Source: a virus. Taken from it: a stretch of 64,000 nucleotides of DNA. The DNA lies in IMG/VR virus record IMGVR_UViG_3300035698_010479, positions 62,001 through 126,000 of that record; one strand, 5' to 3'. This document shows positions 49,226 to 58,265 of this stretch, in pieces (within the stretch, counting starts at the first letter, position 1; each line of letters begins with the position of its first letter). Made by a program: the position numbers and the translations under genes. The notes under the pieces were generated by a model, which saw only the letters and a program-made list of their open reading frames with translations, was not told where the DNA came from and searched no databases.

Positions 49226-50482
49226 TTAAAGTTCCATCAAGTCATCTTCAAGAGTTAAATCTTTAGCCTGTACAATTCCTCTATTAGATGTGTAAAACTT
49301 ATGATCTGGTGTACATTCTATAGAGAGCCCACTACCTAGGTTTAAGGTTAGTGTTTTTACAGGTATACCCGCTTCACGAGCAAACACATCCACTATTGGC
49401 TTTAATTCATCAAGATTAGTACTTGTATTTCTGGATAAAGCCATGAAATCTTCCCCATCTAAAATGCGCTTTATAATATCCTTAATCAGTATATTGCCTT
49501 TATCTGTAAGTATATGATTTTCATCAGTAAAACAGCAGGCGTTTGTAGAAATTATTTTAAATCTTGCATCACCAGTATCCAAATATATCTGATGAACCAT
49601 GGAACCTTCCCTTAGAAGGTCTATATATTGTACACCAGGTTCTGCGTGTTTAAACGCTTGTTCCGCTATTAAGTCGAATAACTCCGTAGCTTTTATTGTT
49701 TTAGATATACGCTTATATTTACTTCCTTCCTCAAACTCAAAAAATAATTCCCAACTAGCATCGGCCTTCACAGCTTCGATAAATTTATTAGAAACCTGCA
49801 CAGAAATATTGGCATTTTCCAAAACACCTTTTTCTGCTTTTGCTCGTACAAACTCATATATATCTGGGTGATGATCTTTTAAACTAACCAATATAGCAGG
49901 CTTTCTACCTTTCTGCCCCACCCATTCACCATTATCTACAAGTTTACATATCCATGGTACAGCACCTGTGGATTCTTCTGCAGCATTATTTACTGGAGCA
50001 CCTCTAGGGCGGAGTACTGAAGCATCAAAACCTAAACCCTGTCTAAAAGCTGCACACTTCATTATATCATAGTCACATTTAGAAATACTTTCCAAGCTAT
50101 CACCAGATAGAGGTAATGTGGTACAATTTAATAAGGATTTCAAGCTTGTAGCACCTACACCAGCAAGAACGCTTCCCCCTGGTCTAAACCAACCAAGCCA
50201 CATGAGTGCAAACCACCTATTACTGTATAGATCTTGCAGTTCTTTGGTTTTCTCCATAGTGGCTAACCCTGAAGATACACGCCAAAACACATCAGCAGGA
50301 GTTTCTATTTTGATATAAGGAGTGTCGGTGTCTGTTATTACTTTACCGTATTCATCCCATTTTGTACAATATTTAGTATCAAACATTTTATGAGCGTACT
50401 CATCTTCTGTAAAGTACTCTCTGCTGGAAATGTTCTTTACATTTTCGTACTTAATTAAATCTAACATCTCAATTGATAACAT
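49226..50482 (-). CDS. nrdJ: Class II ribonucleotide reductase N-terminal part fused to an N-intein
   Basis: 418 aa. Residues 1-316 are NrdJ (RWFALMWLGWFRPGG, PLSGDSLES, ASVLRPRGAPVNNAAEES, QKGRKPAILVSLKDHHPD); the last extein residues are TNAC. Cys317 begins the 102-aa N-intein: block A CFTDENHILTDKGNIL, block B-like SIECTPDHKFYTSNRGIVQ. The frame stops with TAA. Splicing in trans would give TNAC-SEKS, exactly the family active-site string (TN-x-C-x-E). Confidence 0.92.
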   Translation of the reverse strand: MLSIEMLDLIKYENVKNISSREYFTEDEYAHKMFDTKYCTKWDEYGKVITDTDTPYIKIETPADVFWRVSSGLATMEKTKELQDLYSNRWFALMWLGWFRPGGSVLAGVGATSLKSLLNCTTLPLSGDSLESISKCDYDIMKCAAFRQGLGFDASVLRPRGAPVNNAAEESTGAVPWICKLVDNGEWVGQKGRKPAILVSLKDHHPDIYEFVRAKAEKGVLENANISVQVSNKFIEAVKADASWELFFEFEEGSKYKRISKTIKATELFDLIAEQAFKHAEPGVQYIDLLREGSMVHQIYLDTGDARFKIISTNACCFTDENHILTDKGNILIKDIIKRILDGEDFMALSRNTSTNLDELKPIVDVFAREAGIPVKTLTLNLGSGLSIECTPDHKFYTSNRGIVQAKDLTLEDDLMEL

Positions 50483-50493
50483 AAGCTCCCCTA

Positions 50494-50958
50494 TTAATTT
50501 TTACCAGTAGAGCCAAATCCGCCCCTATTTTGATCACCTAAAGTCTCAACTATATTAAAACGCAGTTCTTTTTGATTAGCTATCAAACGGAATTGACAAA
50601 TTCTATCGTTAATCTCAATGACGGTGTCTCTCAAAGCTAACGCAGGTAGTTTGTAAATATCATCATCACCGCAGTAAGAATTATCTACAACTCCAGGACT
50701 ATTTGTTTGAATAATACCAAACTGTTTAAATGTGCTACCTCTTGGAGCAATTAAGACCTCATATCCTTCTGGTAAACGCATTGAAATACCTAAAGATATA
50801 AATTTAAAATCAAACATCTTCATCTCAACACGCTCGGCTGCTCTAAGGTCTATCCAATCTCCTATAGCAATTTTACCAATTTTATCAATTGACTCACTAT
50901 GGTATTTAATAGCAATGTCCAAACATTCATTACCAACACACCCACATAATTTACTCAT
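50494..50958 (-). CDS. dut: dUTPase
   Basis: 154 aa. Motif I DLRAAE, motif II PRGSTF, motif III GVVDNSYCGDD (Tyr ring), motif IV-like DRICQFRL, and the final GDQNRGGFGSTGK, the trimeric dUTPase signatures. It hydrolyses dUTP to dUMP, feeding ThyA and protecting DNA from uracil. AAGGAG before ATG. Confidence 0.9.
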   Translation of the reverse strand: MSKLCGCVGNECLDIAIKYHSESIDKIGKIAIGDWIDLRAAERVEMKMFDFKFISLGISMRLPEGYEVLIAPRGSTFKQFGIIQTNSPGVVDNSYCGDDDIYKLPALALRDTVIEINDRICQFRLIANQKELRFNIVETLGDQNRGGFGSTGKN

Positions 50959-51184
50959 TATAATCTCCTTCTATACTTTCCACAAATAAAAGTTTCTCTC
51001 CAGCCTTACAACCAAGAATAACGCAAGCAGATTGATTTTCACTGCCTCTATCAAGATAAAATAAAGCGCACCAATTACCACATAATAAATTTTCGTTATT
51101 ATACGGGCATTTACTATTAAGAAAATAAGTAGCTTTTTTCTCCATAGATGTTAAAGCAGCAAGCTCCGTAGTAAATACTTTCAT
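50951..51184 (-). CDS. Small Cys-containing protein
   Basis: 77 aa from ATG 51184 (GGAGG upstream; an ATG at 51199 lacks SD). CPYNNENLLCGNWC gives C-x8-C-x3-C, with another Cys pair (ACVILGC). It overlaps dut by 8 bases. Possible metal site; function unknown. Confidence 0.6.
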   Translation of the reverse strand: MKVFTTELAALTSMEKKATYFLNSKCPYNNENLLCGNWCALFYLDRGSENQSACVILGCKAGEKLLFVESIEGDYNE

Positions 51185-51198
51185 AAATACCTCCAACA

Positions 51199-51579
51199 TT
51201 AAATTATTTTCTCTATAAAATTAGCATAAAATTGGCCACTTACCAGTTTTGAATTCTTAGGTACAAAACTAATAACACATAAAGGGTCATCTAGGTCTGT
51301 TGTTACAGATCTCTCAACAAATATAAAGCCTAAATGGATAACGAATTCTAAAGGTTCATCATAAAAATTTTTAATACTAATGTCAATGATTCTATCAAGA
51401 TATTCTAAGTGTACCCCGGTAAAAGCATAACCCTTTAATAAATTGATAGTCGTGATATCAGTAAAACCACATAGATGTGATTGATTATATAGTATTAACT
51501 CACCACCAATGTCGTCTATTATAACATCCTCATGATATTTAGTCAACATAATTTTTATATTATTTCCTACAGTAACCAT
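51199..51579 (-). CDS. Unknown protein
   Basis: 126 aa, SD TAGGAG. Beta-rich sequence with no recognised motif. It lies between PolA and the small Cys protein in the replication operon. Confidence 0.55.
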   Translation of the reverse strand: MVTVGNNIKIMLTKYHEDVIIDDIGGELILYNQSHLCGFTDITTINLLKGYAFTGVHLEYLDRIIDISIKNFYDEPLEFVIHLGFIFVERSVTTDLDDPLCVISFVPKNSKLVSGQFYANFIEKII

Positions 51580-51588
51580 ATAAATCTC

Positions 51589-53523
51589 CTAATCTTGTTT
51601 AGCACCACATTTGGCACATACCAATTTAGTACCATAATGTTCATCATGTACAAATTCCATAATATTATGTCCACATTTTTTACCTTCTACCTCTTCATGT
51701 TCGCACTCATGCTTGATCCAACAAGGTCCAATAACTGGCGCTGTGTGCATAGGCATAACTGGAAAATAATGATTAAACGCGTCATCTACAGAGCTTACAA
51801 CAATTTTAGCTACCTCATCAGCGTACTTAATAGGGGCTTCAACTACAATTTCATCGTGTACAGATAGTAGTAATCTTGCACCAACATTAAGTTGCTCTAA
51901 CCTATCCACACATAAAATCATAGCTAATTTTATAGTGTCACTATCAGATCCCTGAATCTTATGATTCTTTGCAGCTCTTTCGACACCACCTACTATCTTC
52001 TTTCTAGCTGGGTCACTCATAGCTGGTATATTATAGAAACGATGCCTACCAGTTACTGTAGTACTACTATGATTACGCACAGCCTCTTTAGCGGCTTTAG
52101 TAAGCCATGTATTTAACACACTATTAATTCTAAAGTAGGCATCAATCAGTGCTTGAGCTTTTCCTTTTTCTATTTTTAACCTTTTACCTAAACCTACTGC
52201 TGATATACCGTAAGCTAATCCAAACGAAATTGCTTTTGATGCTTTTCTCTGGTCTGGTGTGACTTTATCATAAGGTACTTTAAATATACGTGCAGCATTT
52301 ACTGTATGTAGATCCAAACCTTTTTCATAGGTATCTAAGAAGTTAGGCTCCCCTGACATAGCACCCATAATAACTAATTCAGCAGAGTTCTGGTCAACGG
52401 TTATTAAACACATACCTGCGTCTGCTATAAAGCAAGACCTAAACTTCTGCTTACCTGGTATATTTTGTAAATTAGGGTTATTAGAGGATAGTCTACCTGT
52501 AGAAACCATTTGCTTAAATTGGGTATGTAATCTACCAGTTTTTGGATGAATACGGTCTATTAAAGCTTCACCGTAGGTATTTACAAGCTTAGCATTCTTC
52601 CTATAAGCTAACAAATCATCTATAATTGCATTTCCAGAATATCTTTTTAAAGCCTCACTTGCAGTGGACTCTACTTTAATGCCAAGTTTGTTAAGTGCTG
52701 ATTTAAGTTGAGCGGGGCTAGCAATATTGACAGTAGGCACATCAAATAAGGATAACTGGTCTTGTGTAACTTGAAGACTATCTTCAATATTTCGTTTGAA
52801 TCCAGCCAACTCTGTCGCGAATTCATCCATCATAGTACGCCATTTAGTTACATCTAATTTTACACCATTTAATTCCATTTCTACCAGAGGTTTTATAAAA
52901 GCCATCTCAAGCGACAATGCTTCCTGTAAATTATATTTAGTTATTCTAGGTAACTGCATACTTCTTATTATGTCTAAAATACAAACATCTATCGCAGCAT
53001 AGGCTATCTGTTTATCAGTATAATCCTGGTCGTATATTTCAAAAGTACCTCTAGGCTCTTTATTCATCAACATCCCAAGATACTTTTCAACTAATTTAGC
53101 TAAACTAAAACCAGATTCTTGTACACCTAGGTACATGAGGATCTCTGCCAACATGGTATCATACACATTTTCTATATAAAAACCATACTGTACTTTTAGC
53201 ACCTTCATGTCATAATTAGCATTTTGTAGTATCTTAAGATGTCGTTTACTTGTTAAAATATCTTTAAATAAGCTACCATGAATATCTATTCCTGGCAAAT
53301 CACTACGCACATCAAAGACGTATGCCATATTAGGAATACCAATTTGAATAAGTGTAGTTCTACATTTATACGGGTCTAAGCTAGTGCCTTCTGTATCTAC
53401 TTCTAAAACCGGTTGAGTATCTAAAAAAGCAAGTACTTCTTTAGCCCTATCAGCTCTTTTTATATATTCATAATTTGGAACAGGTAACTCAGGTAAGTCT
53501 ACAAATGCTGCTAAATTCGACAT
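51589..53523 (-). CDS. polA: DNA polymerase I (family A) with 3'-5' exonuclease and zinc-like tail
   Basis: 644 aa. Exonuclease motif I LEVDTEGTSLD near residue 41, and a later Exo region with YAAIDVCILD. Polymerase: motif A TVDQNSAELVIMG, motif B RKASKAISFGLAYG, motif C LLSVHDEIVVE. The Phe in AISFGL is the position that discriminates against dideoxynucleotides. Unusual C-terminal tail with CEHEEVEGKKCGHN and CAKCGAKQD, likely a zinc site. Main replicative polymerase candidate. Confidence 0.93.
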   Translation of the reverse strand: MSNLAAFVDLPELPVPNYEYIKRADRAKEVLAFLDTQPVLEVDTEGTSLDPYKCRTTLIQIGIPNMAYVFDVRSDLPGIDIHGSLFKDILTSKRHLKILQNANYDMKVLKVQYGFYIENVYDTMLAEILMYLGVQESGFSLAKLVEKYLGMLMNKEPRGTFEIYDQDYTDKQIAYAAIDVCILDIIRSMQLPRITKYNLQEALSLEMAFIKPLVEMELNGVKLDVTKWRTMMDEFATELAGFKRNIEDSLQVTQDQLSLFDVPTVNIASPAQLKSALNKLGIKVESTASEALKRYSGNAIIDDLLAYRKNAKLVNTYGEALIDRIHPKTGRLHTQFKQMVSTGRLSSNNPNLQNIPGKQKFRSCFIADAGMCLITVDQNSAELVIMGAMSGEPNFLDTYEKGLDLHTVNAARIFKVPYDKVTPDQRKASKAISFGLAYGISAVGLGKRLKIEKGKAQALIDAYFRINSVLNTWLTKAAKEAVRNHSSTTVTGRHRFYNIPAMSDPARKKIVGGVERAAKNHKIQGSDSDTIKLAMILCVDRLEQLNVGARLLLSVHDEIVVEAPIKYADEVAKIVVSSVDDAFNHYFPVMPMHTAPVIGPCWIKHECEHEEVEGKKCGHNIMEFVHDEHYGTKLVCAKCGAKQD

Positions 53524-53524
53524 A

Positions 53525-54589
53525 TTAACTCCCTAATAAGGTTACAACTTTAAACATTATATTGTAAAATATATGTTCAGCAGGTTTGCCTGTTAAATAT
53601 ATTGGAGTAGTTAATTGAGTCAAGGCATTTGAAATACCTTTTCCGCTACTAAGAGTACTCCTTTTCAAGCAGCCTACAAAAAACCCACAAACAGCTACCC
53701 TAATACTTTCTACAGGGTACTTCTTAACAAGTTGCGCAAATAATAAACAAGCATTACTAAAATCACGTTTAATAAGTAACTTACTTAGATCCATTACTTC
53801 AGCATCATCCTCATCTAAAATAATACCAGTAAGTAGGCTTTTTATTTTAGATAGCTCCCAAGAGCCTTCTGTTATTACTGAATCTAAACAGTTTAAAGCC
53901 TTTCTAGGTACACCTAGAGATAAATCACAAATGTATTTTAGTATATCAACATTATAAGCAACACCTTCAAACTGAGCAACATTTTCCAACATCGACATAA
54001 TTTCTTCAGGTGATAATGCGGTTAGATTTAGTAATTTACATCTGTCTAGAAATGGGTCGTCATCTGACGATTTACTTGTAAGTTTTTCTGGTTCATTAGT
54101 ACAAAATATTACATAAACATGTGAATAGCAATCTTCCATTCTTTTTAGTAGCAACGCTTGAGCGGCTGGAGATAATCTATGTGCTTCATCAAAAATCAAT
54201 ACCTTATTTTTTGAACTAAATGGGGAGGAGGATAAGTCACTAACTATACCATCTACTGCGTCCTTACCACTACTGCTCCCAACATTTATTTCATGAACAT
54301 CAATACTATTTGAGTTAAGTATGGCAACGCACGAATCACATGTTAAACAAGGAATAGAATCTTTAGAGTGCTCACAATTTAAACTTAGCGCTAAAATTCT
54401 AGCTAAAGTAGTTTTACCTAAACCTGCATTGCCTGTTATTAGTAAAATATGTGGTAATGTACCTTTAGTTAGATAATTACTAATTAATGTTTTGACCGAG
54501 GGGCTGCCCAAAAATTCATCTATAGTACAAGGACGATATACTGTCAAAAAACTATTAGCTCCAGCTCTTGTTTCTCTTCTTATAAGCAT
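53525..54589 (-). CDS. dnaX: DnaX-type clamp-loader ATPase subunit
   Basis: 354 aa. Walker A TGNAGLGKTTLA (about residues 51-62), zinc-type CLTCDSC with preceding Cys, Walker B VLIFDEAHRLS, and sensor-like FCTNEPEKL. Loads a sliding clamp; the clamp gene is not in the window. AAGGAG before ATG, one base from polA. Confidence 0.9.
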   Translation of the reverse strand: MLIRRETRAGANSFLTVYRPCTIDEFLGSPSVKTLISNYLTKGTLPHILLITGNAGLGKTTLARILALSLNCEHSKDSIPCLTCDSCVAILNSNSIDVHEINVGSSSGKDAVDGIVSDLSSSPFSSKNKVLIFDEAHRLSPAAQALLLKRMEDCYSHVYVIFCTNEPEKLTSKSSDDDPFLDRCKLLNLTALSPEEIMSMLENVAQFEGVAYNVDILKYICDLSLGVPRKALNCLDSVITEGSWELSKIKSLLTGIILDEDDAEVMDLSKLLIKRDFSNACLLFAQLVKKYPVESIRVAVCGFFVGCLKRSTLSSGKGISNALTQLTTPIYLTGKPAEHIFYNIMFKVVTLLGS

Positions 54590-55023
54590 AAATACTCCTT
54601 CCTATTTAAGTATAATTCAGTCAGTATACCATTTCCAGATGTAGTTTTAAACTTTTTAAATCCTAGATCCTTATTTGTACAAAAAGAGTTAGGTATCATT
54701 TGCATACAAGGGATATCGGAAATGGTGCTACCAATATAAGTAACATCCTCAGCAGTATAATTGTATTTTCGCAAAACGTCAAGCAAAATCTCTCTCTTAT
54801 TTTTTGATGCCCAATAAAAAGGAATACATCTTCTGGCGCATATGTTATAATTAACATTATTATCTGATGATAGAAACACGAAAGTATATTCAGATTTAAG
54901 TTTATTAATTGCTTCAAAATCACCAATATAAAAGTCTTTAAATAATGTTATGCCAATATTATCAATACAGCTTCTTCCAGGTGTTATTACTCCATCTATT
55001 TCTGAAACTATTATTTTAGTCAT
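54580..55023 (-). CDS. HAD-fold protein, KdsC-like, with altered nucleophile
   Basis: 147 aa. The start VSEIDGVITPG aligns with the KdsC/HAD motif DxDGxxTDG, but the first (nucleophile) Asp is Glu. Motif II is FLSSD, motif III-IV YIGSTISDIPCM. Thus either inactive or catalytically altered. It overlaps dnaX by 10 bases and the upstream gene by 4. Confidence 0.7.
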   Translation of the reverse strand: MTKIIVSEIDGVITPGRSCIDNIGITLFKDFYIGDFEAINKLKSEYTFVFLSSDNNVNYNICARRCIPFYWASKNKREILLDVLRKYNYTAEDVTYIGSTISDIPCMQMIPNSFCTNKDLGFKKFKTTSGNGILTELYLNRKEYLCL

Positions 55024-55580
55024 TTTTTACCTACTATTAGTATATCGTGTGGGGTATTCATAAAACAACCTACAGGTGTTTTAATAAAATGTTTCACACT
55101 ACAATTTGAATTATTTATTATTGCTCGCCATAAACCTTCTGATCTATTTCTGGAATTATTATCAGTATAAGATGTATGAAGGTCACCAGAGATGATCATA
55201 AAGCCACCAGATTTAAGGTAAAGACATAAGTTCTCCAAAGATTTTTGCCATACATAATCATCAAGCTCGTAAGATAAACTATCTAATACATGTACTACAT
55301 CATATTGATTTATAAAAACTCCCATAGTGTCCTTTAAACTATTTTGTATGAGATCATAATTCATAGTACTAGTGAATTTACTATGCTGGTCACAAGTACT
55401 ATTTATACTAGTTACAAGAGGTGCTTGAATTATATCTAAGTAAAAATCTAACCAATGTGTATATGCAGTAGTGTCCAATACACATAAATCCTCTAAACTT
55501 GCATTGCAGTACTTATGTATCATTTTAAATATACAATTTTCTATAGTATTATTATGATAAGTATTAAACCATTTATTCAT
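55020..55580 (-). CDS. Class I methyltransferase-like protein
   Basis: 186 aa. LYLKSGGFMIISGDLH and YDVVHVLDSLSYE are compatible with the later motifs of a SAM-dependent methyltransferase, while motif I (LCVLDTTAY) is degenerate. Could be a pseudo-enzyme or other Rossmann fold. Promoter at 55594-55622. Confidence 0.5.
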   Translation of the reverse strand: MNKWFNTYHNNTIENCIFKMIHKYCNASLEDLCVLDTTAYTHWLDFYLDIIQAPLVTSINSTCDQHSKFTSTMNYDLIQNSLKDTMGVFINQYDVVHVLDSLSYELDDYVWQKSLENLCLYLKSGGFMIISGDLHTSYTDNNSRNRSEGLWRAIINNSNCSVKHFIKTPVGCFMNTPHDILIVGKK

Positions 55581-55593
55581 TTAGACTCCGTGT

Positions 55594-55622
55594 ATAGTAA
55601 CATATAATTTTTTATAAAGCAA
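55594..55622 (-). promoter_or_regulatory. Sigma70-like promoter (extended -10)
   Basis: Minus strand TTGCTT (55617-55622), 17-base spacer, TACTAT (55594-55599) preceded by TGT, within 15 bases of the ATG region at 55580. The surrounding 166-base gap (55581-55746) shows no gene. Confidence 0.55.
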
Positions 55623-55746
55623 ATAAATAATTACTATATACTATATTTAATGTAGTATTAATAAGCTGTACAAGCGGCATAGTAGTAAATTAATTTAATA
55701 TATAGTAGTATGTATGTAGTGGTATAAAAATGCAGTACAGCTCAAT

Positions 55747-56247
55747 TTAAGATGTTTTAGAACCTAGTTGCTTAACTACCTTTAATACAAAATTTGAATG
55801 TACACTTTCAGTAGTAACTAAACTTAAGCCAACGTCCCCACATAGTATCTGTAACCAGGCAGTGTCAAACATTACATAATGGAAGTTTCCTGGGTAGTCC
55901 TGACCACCAAACATATGATAAGAAACAAACTTAGCATCTTTATTATCTTTGTAATGTGTAAGAGCCCAATGCATATCTGGTGTACGTATCTCCAAAATAC
56001 CATCAACTTTAAGCACCCTACACCATTCTTTAAGTATACCTATGGTTTTTGATATAGGAAAGTGTTCAATAATATCACTAGCTAGTATATAATCAAAATG
56101 ATTATCTTCAAATGGTATTTTTTCAGCAGGGCCAACTAAATCAACTATGGTTAAATCAGCCCTCTCATCATAATTTATACATTCATACCCTTTTGGATAC
56201 TCAAGGTACGTTCTATCACCACAACCAATATTCAATGTTAATTTCAA
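55747..56247 (-). CDS. Class I SAM-dependent methyltransferase
   Basis: 166 aa from a TTG start with GGGG upstream. Motif I TLNIGCGDRTY, acidic DLTIVDLVGPAEKIPF, then YILASDIIEHFP. Related to small methyltransferases of glycan clusters (Methyltransf_11). Adjacent to a GT4 glycosyltransferase, probably coordinated. Confidence 0.8.
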   Translation of the reverse strand: MKLTLNIGCGDRTYLEYPKGYECINYDERADLTIVDLVGPAEKIPFEDNHFDYILASDIIEHFPISKTIGILKEWCRVLKVDGILEIRTPDMHWALTHYKDNKDAKFVSYHMFGGQDYPGNFHYVMFDTAWLQILCGDVGLSLVTTESVHSNFVLKVVKQLGSKTS

Positions 56248-56269
56248 TGTTTCCCCTTAATTAATTATT

Positions 56270-57385
56270 TTAAAGTAACTCTAAAAATAACTTACCAATA
56301 ACTTCCGATGAAAAATTATCCATCAGATTACTACGTAGTAAATCTCCTCTTGACTGGGCATCTTCGTAATTATTATACACATACCTAGCTAATAGCGCAC
56401 CGTGCGTAGGAGAAGCTTCAGCCCAATTCATGCTACCAAGATACCAAGGCGAGAAAGGCATACCAGACACAGGTGTCTCTACATAATCAACAAGGTAGCT
56501 ATTATCCTCTGTCAAATATTGACTAACACCTCCAAAACCAGTAGCTATTACAGGATTACCAGAGGCGCCAGCATTAGCTGTACTCATGCCCCAACCCTCT
56601 CCTCTGTCCAGGGTAATATAACAGTCGCACCTTTTATGTAATGCTGTAATTTCTTCCTCGCTTAACATGTCCAATATCAAGTAAATTGGGGGGTACTTTG
56701 GTAAAACAATCATCTGTTTTAGTCTTTTTATTGTCGATCTAATAGCATCCCTTTCAGGGTTACTGTAGTTACTACCGTATGTTTTTAAAACTAAGGCTAC
56801 ATTTTCGTCCTCTTGAAAAGCTGTCCAGAAAGCTTTTATAGTGGACAATGGGTTTTTTCGTTCTGTCCATTGATTTATATTATAAAATAAAAACTTATTA
56901 GGGTCTTCGATACTTAATACTGTACTACAATCTTCATTTTTATCAGGATTGAATAAATCAACTACGTGTGGCACAACATAAATAGGTATAGTAACACCAC
57001 TAGACTCAAATACATCTTTATTCCATTTACATGGTACAAATACTTTGTCTACTGTTGTATTTATGTACTCTGGCCAAGATGGGTGTAAACTATCAGTCTC
57101 CCAAACTGTGTAACCAACGTTAAACTTACTCTCCTCACGATAAGACTTCCAGAATTCAGGTGTGGTATGTATAACAACCGTATTATATTGAATATCTTTA
57201 TTAATTAGTGATAATATAATTTCAGAATCTTCACCTAAATCAGGCTTAGCTTCTTCAAATGATATAGGGCTTACTGTGAGTGGTATACCTTGTTTATGTA
57301 ATGCTATTATATAACCACGTGCAGCTTTTGCATACCCAGAATTATCCAAGCATGGTGCTATATATTTAATACCTGTGATTTTCAT
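56270..57385 (-). CDS. GT4-type glycosyltransferase
   Basis: 371 aa, two-Rossmann GT-B fold. YIAPCLDNSGYAKAARGYI is the acceptor-side loop; the C-terminal half has LDRGEGWGMSTANAGASGNPVIATG, the family's E-x7-E-type site. Related to the second GT4 at 59204. Probably glycosylates DNA or surface structures. SD AGGGGG, 12 bases from ATG. Confidence 0.85.
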   Translation of the reverse strand: MKITGIKYIAPCLDNSGYAKAARGYIIALHKQGIPLTVSPISFEEAKPDLGEDSEIILSLINKDIQYNTVVIHTTPEFWKSYREESKFNVGYTVWETDSLHPSWPEYINTTVDKVFVPCKWNKDVFESSGVTIPIYVVPHVVDLFNPDKNEDCSTVLSIEDPNKFLFYNINQWTERKNPLSTIKAFWTAFQEDENVALVLKTYGSNYSNPERDAIRSTIKRLKQMIVLPKYPPIYLILDMLSEEEITALHKRCDCYITLDRGEGWGMSTANAGASGNPVIATGFGGVSQYLTEDNSYLVDYVETPVSGMPFSPWYLGSMNWAEASPTHGALLARYVYNNYEDAQSRGDLLRSNLMDNFSSEVIGKLFLELL

Positions 57386-57390
57386 AATAA

Positions 57391-57777
57391 TTAAATCCCC
57401 CTCTTATAAAATTTACGTAATACGTAATCTGTAGGTGACACAACACAGCTATAATTAAGTGTATTGATATTAAAAACCCCAACCTGTTCATCTGTTCTAG
57501 ATACTGCTCTATGAATACCGCTTGTTTTTATAGTAAAAAAATCTACACTAAAGTGGTTATTATCAGAGTAGTTGTCAAACAGTTGCCAATTATACAGTAC
57601 TAAACCACACTCCTCTTCACATTCGCGTACCATAGCCTCATAAGAAGTTTCATTTTCTTCTATTTTTCCACCCACACCGTTAAGCTTACCTAACTGCCAA
57701 ATAGGTCTCTGTTTCCTAATAAGTAATGTGTTTTCATGAGTGTCATCAAAAATAATACCTACTACATATTTAATCAT
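57391..57777 (-). CDS. Nudix hydrolase
   Basis: 128 aa. Complete Nudix box: GGKIEENETSYEAMVREC followed by EEECGL (GX5EX7REUXEEXGU). MutT-like: hydrolyses oxidised or excess nucleoside diphosphate derivatives. SD AAGGGG, ATG. Confidence 0.88.
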   Translation of the reverse strand: MIKYVVGIIFDDTHENTLLIRKQRPIWQLGKLNGVGGKIEENETSYEAMVRECEEECGLVLYNWQLFDNYSDNNHFSVDFFTIKTSGIHRAVSRTDEQVGVFNINTLNYSCVVSPTDYVLRKFYKRGI

Positions 57778-57780
57778 GCG

Positions 57781-58257
57781 CTACCCCTTCCTATGATAAA
57801 TTCTAAAGTCTAATACCCCACTAACAGTGCTACTATTTAATTCCCATATATTCGCATCTACCCCGTGCCAGTATATGTCACCGGTATATTCAGCGTCAAT
57901 TCTAGTAATATCTAAAATATTAGCATAGTCTATATAGGCATTAAATATCTCAGCACCACCTATAACATATATATTAGTATAGTCTTTGAATTTTGTCAAC
58001 ACATATTTTAGATGATCAAATACAAAGGCCTTACCTTCTGTGTAAAAAGTTAGGTCGCGTGTAAGAACCACATTAGGTCTATTAGGTAAAGGTTTTATAG
58101 ATATGGACTCCCAGGTTCTTCTGCCCATTACTACGGGATATCCAGTAGTAATTTTTTTAAATCTTTTAACATCCTCTGGGTGGTGCCACGGTATAGCGTT
58201 TGCACAACCCATTAAATTATTTTTATCTAGTGCTACTAAAAATATAACTTTTGGCAT
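57781..58257 (-). CDS. folA: Dihydrofolate reductase
   Basis: 158 aa. MPKVIFLVALDKNNLMGCAN, PWHHPEDVKRFKKIT, VVMGRRTWESI and VIGGAEIFNAY are the DHFR motifs. It regenerates tetrahydrofolate for thymidylate synthase, next gene upstream on the minus strand. SD TAAGG. Confidence 0.92.
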   Translation of the reverse strand: MPKVIFLVALDKNNLMGCANAIPWHHPEDVKRFKKITTGYPVVMGRRTWESISIKPLPNRPNVVLTRDLTFYTEGKAFVFDHLKYVLTKFKDYTNIYVIGGAEIFNAYIDYANILDITRIDAEYTGDIYWHGVDANIWELNSSTVSGVLDFRIYHRKG

Positions 58258-58265
58258 AAATTACC

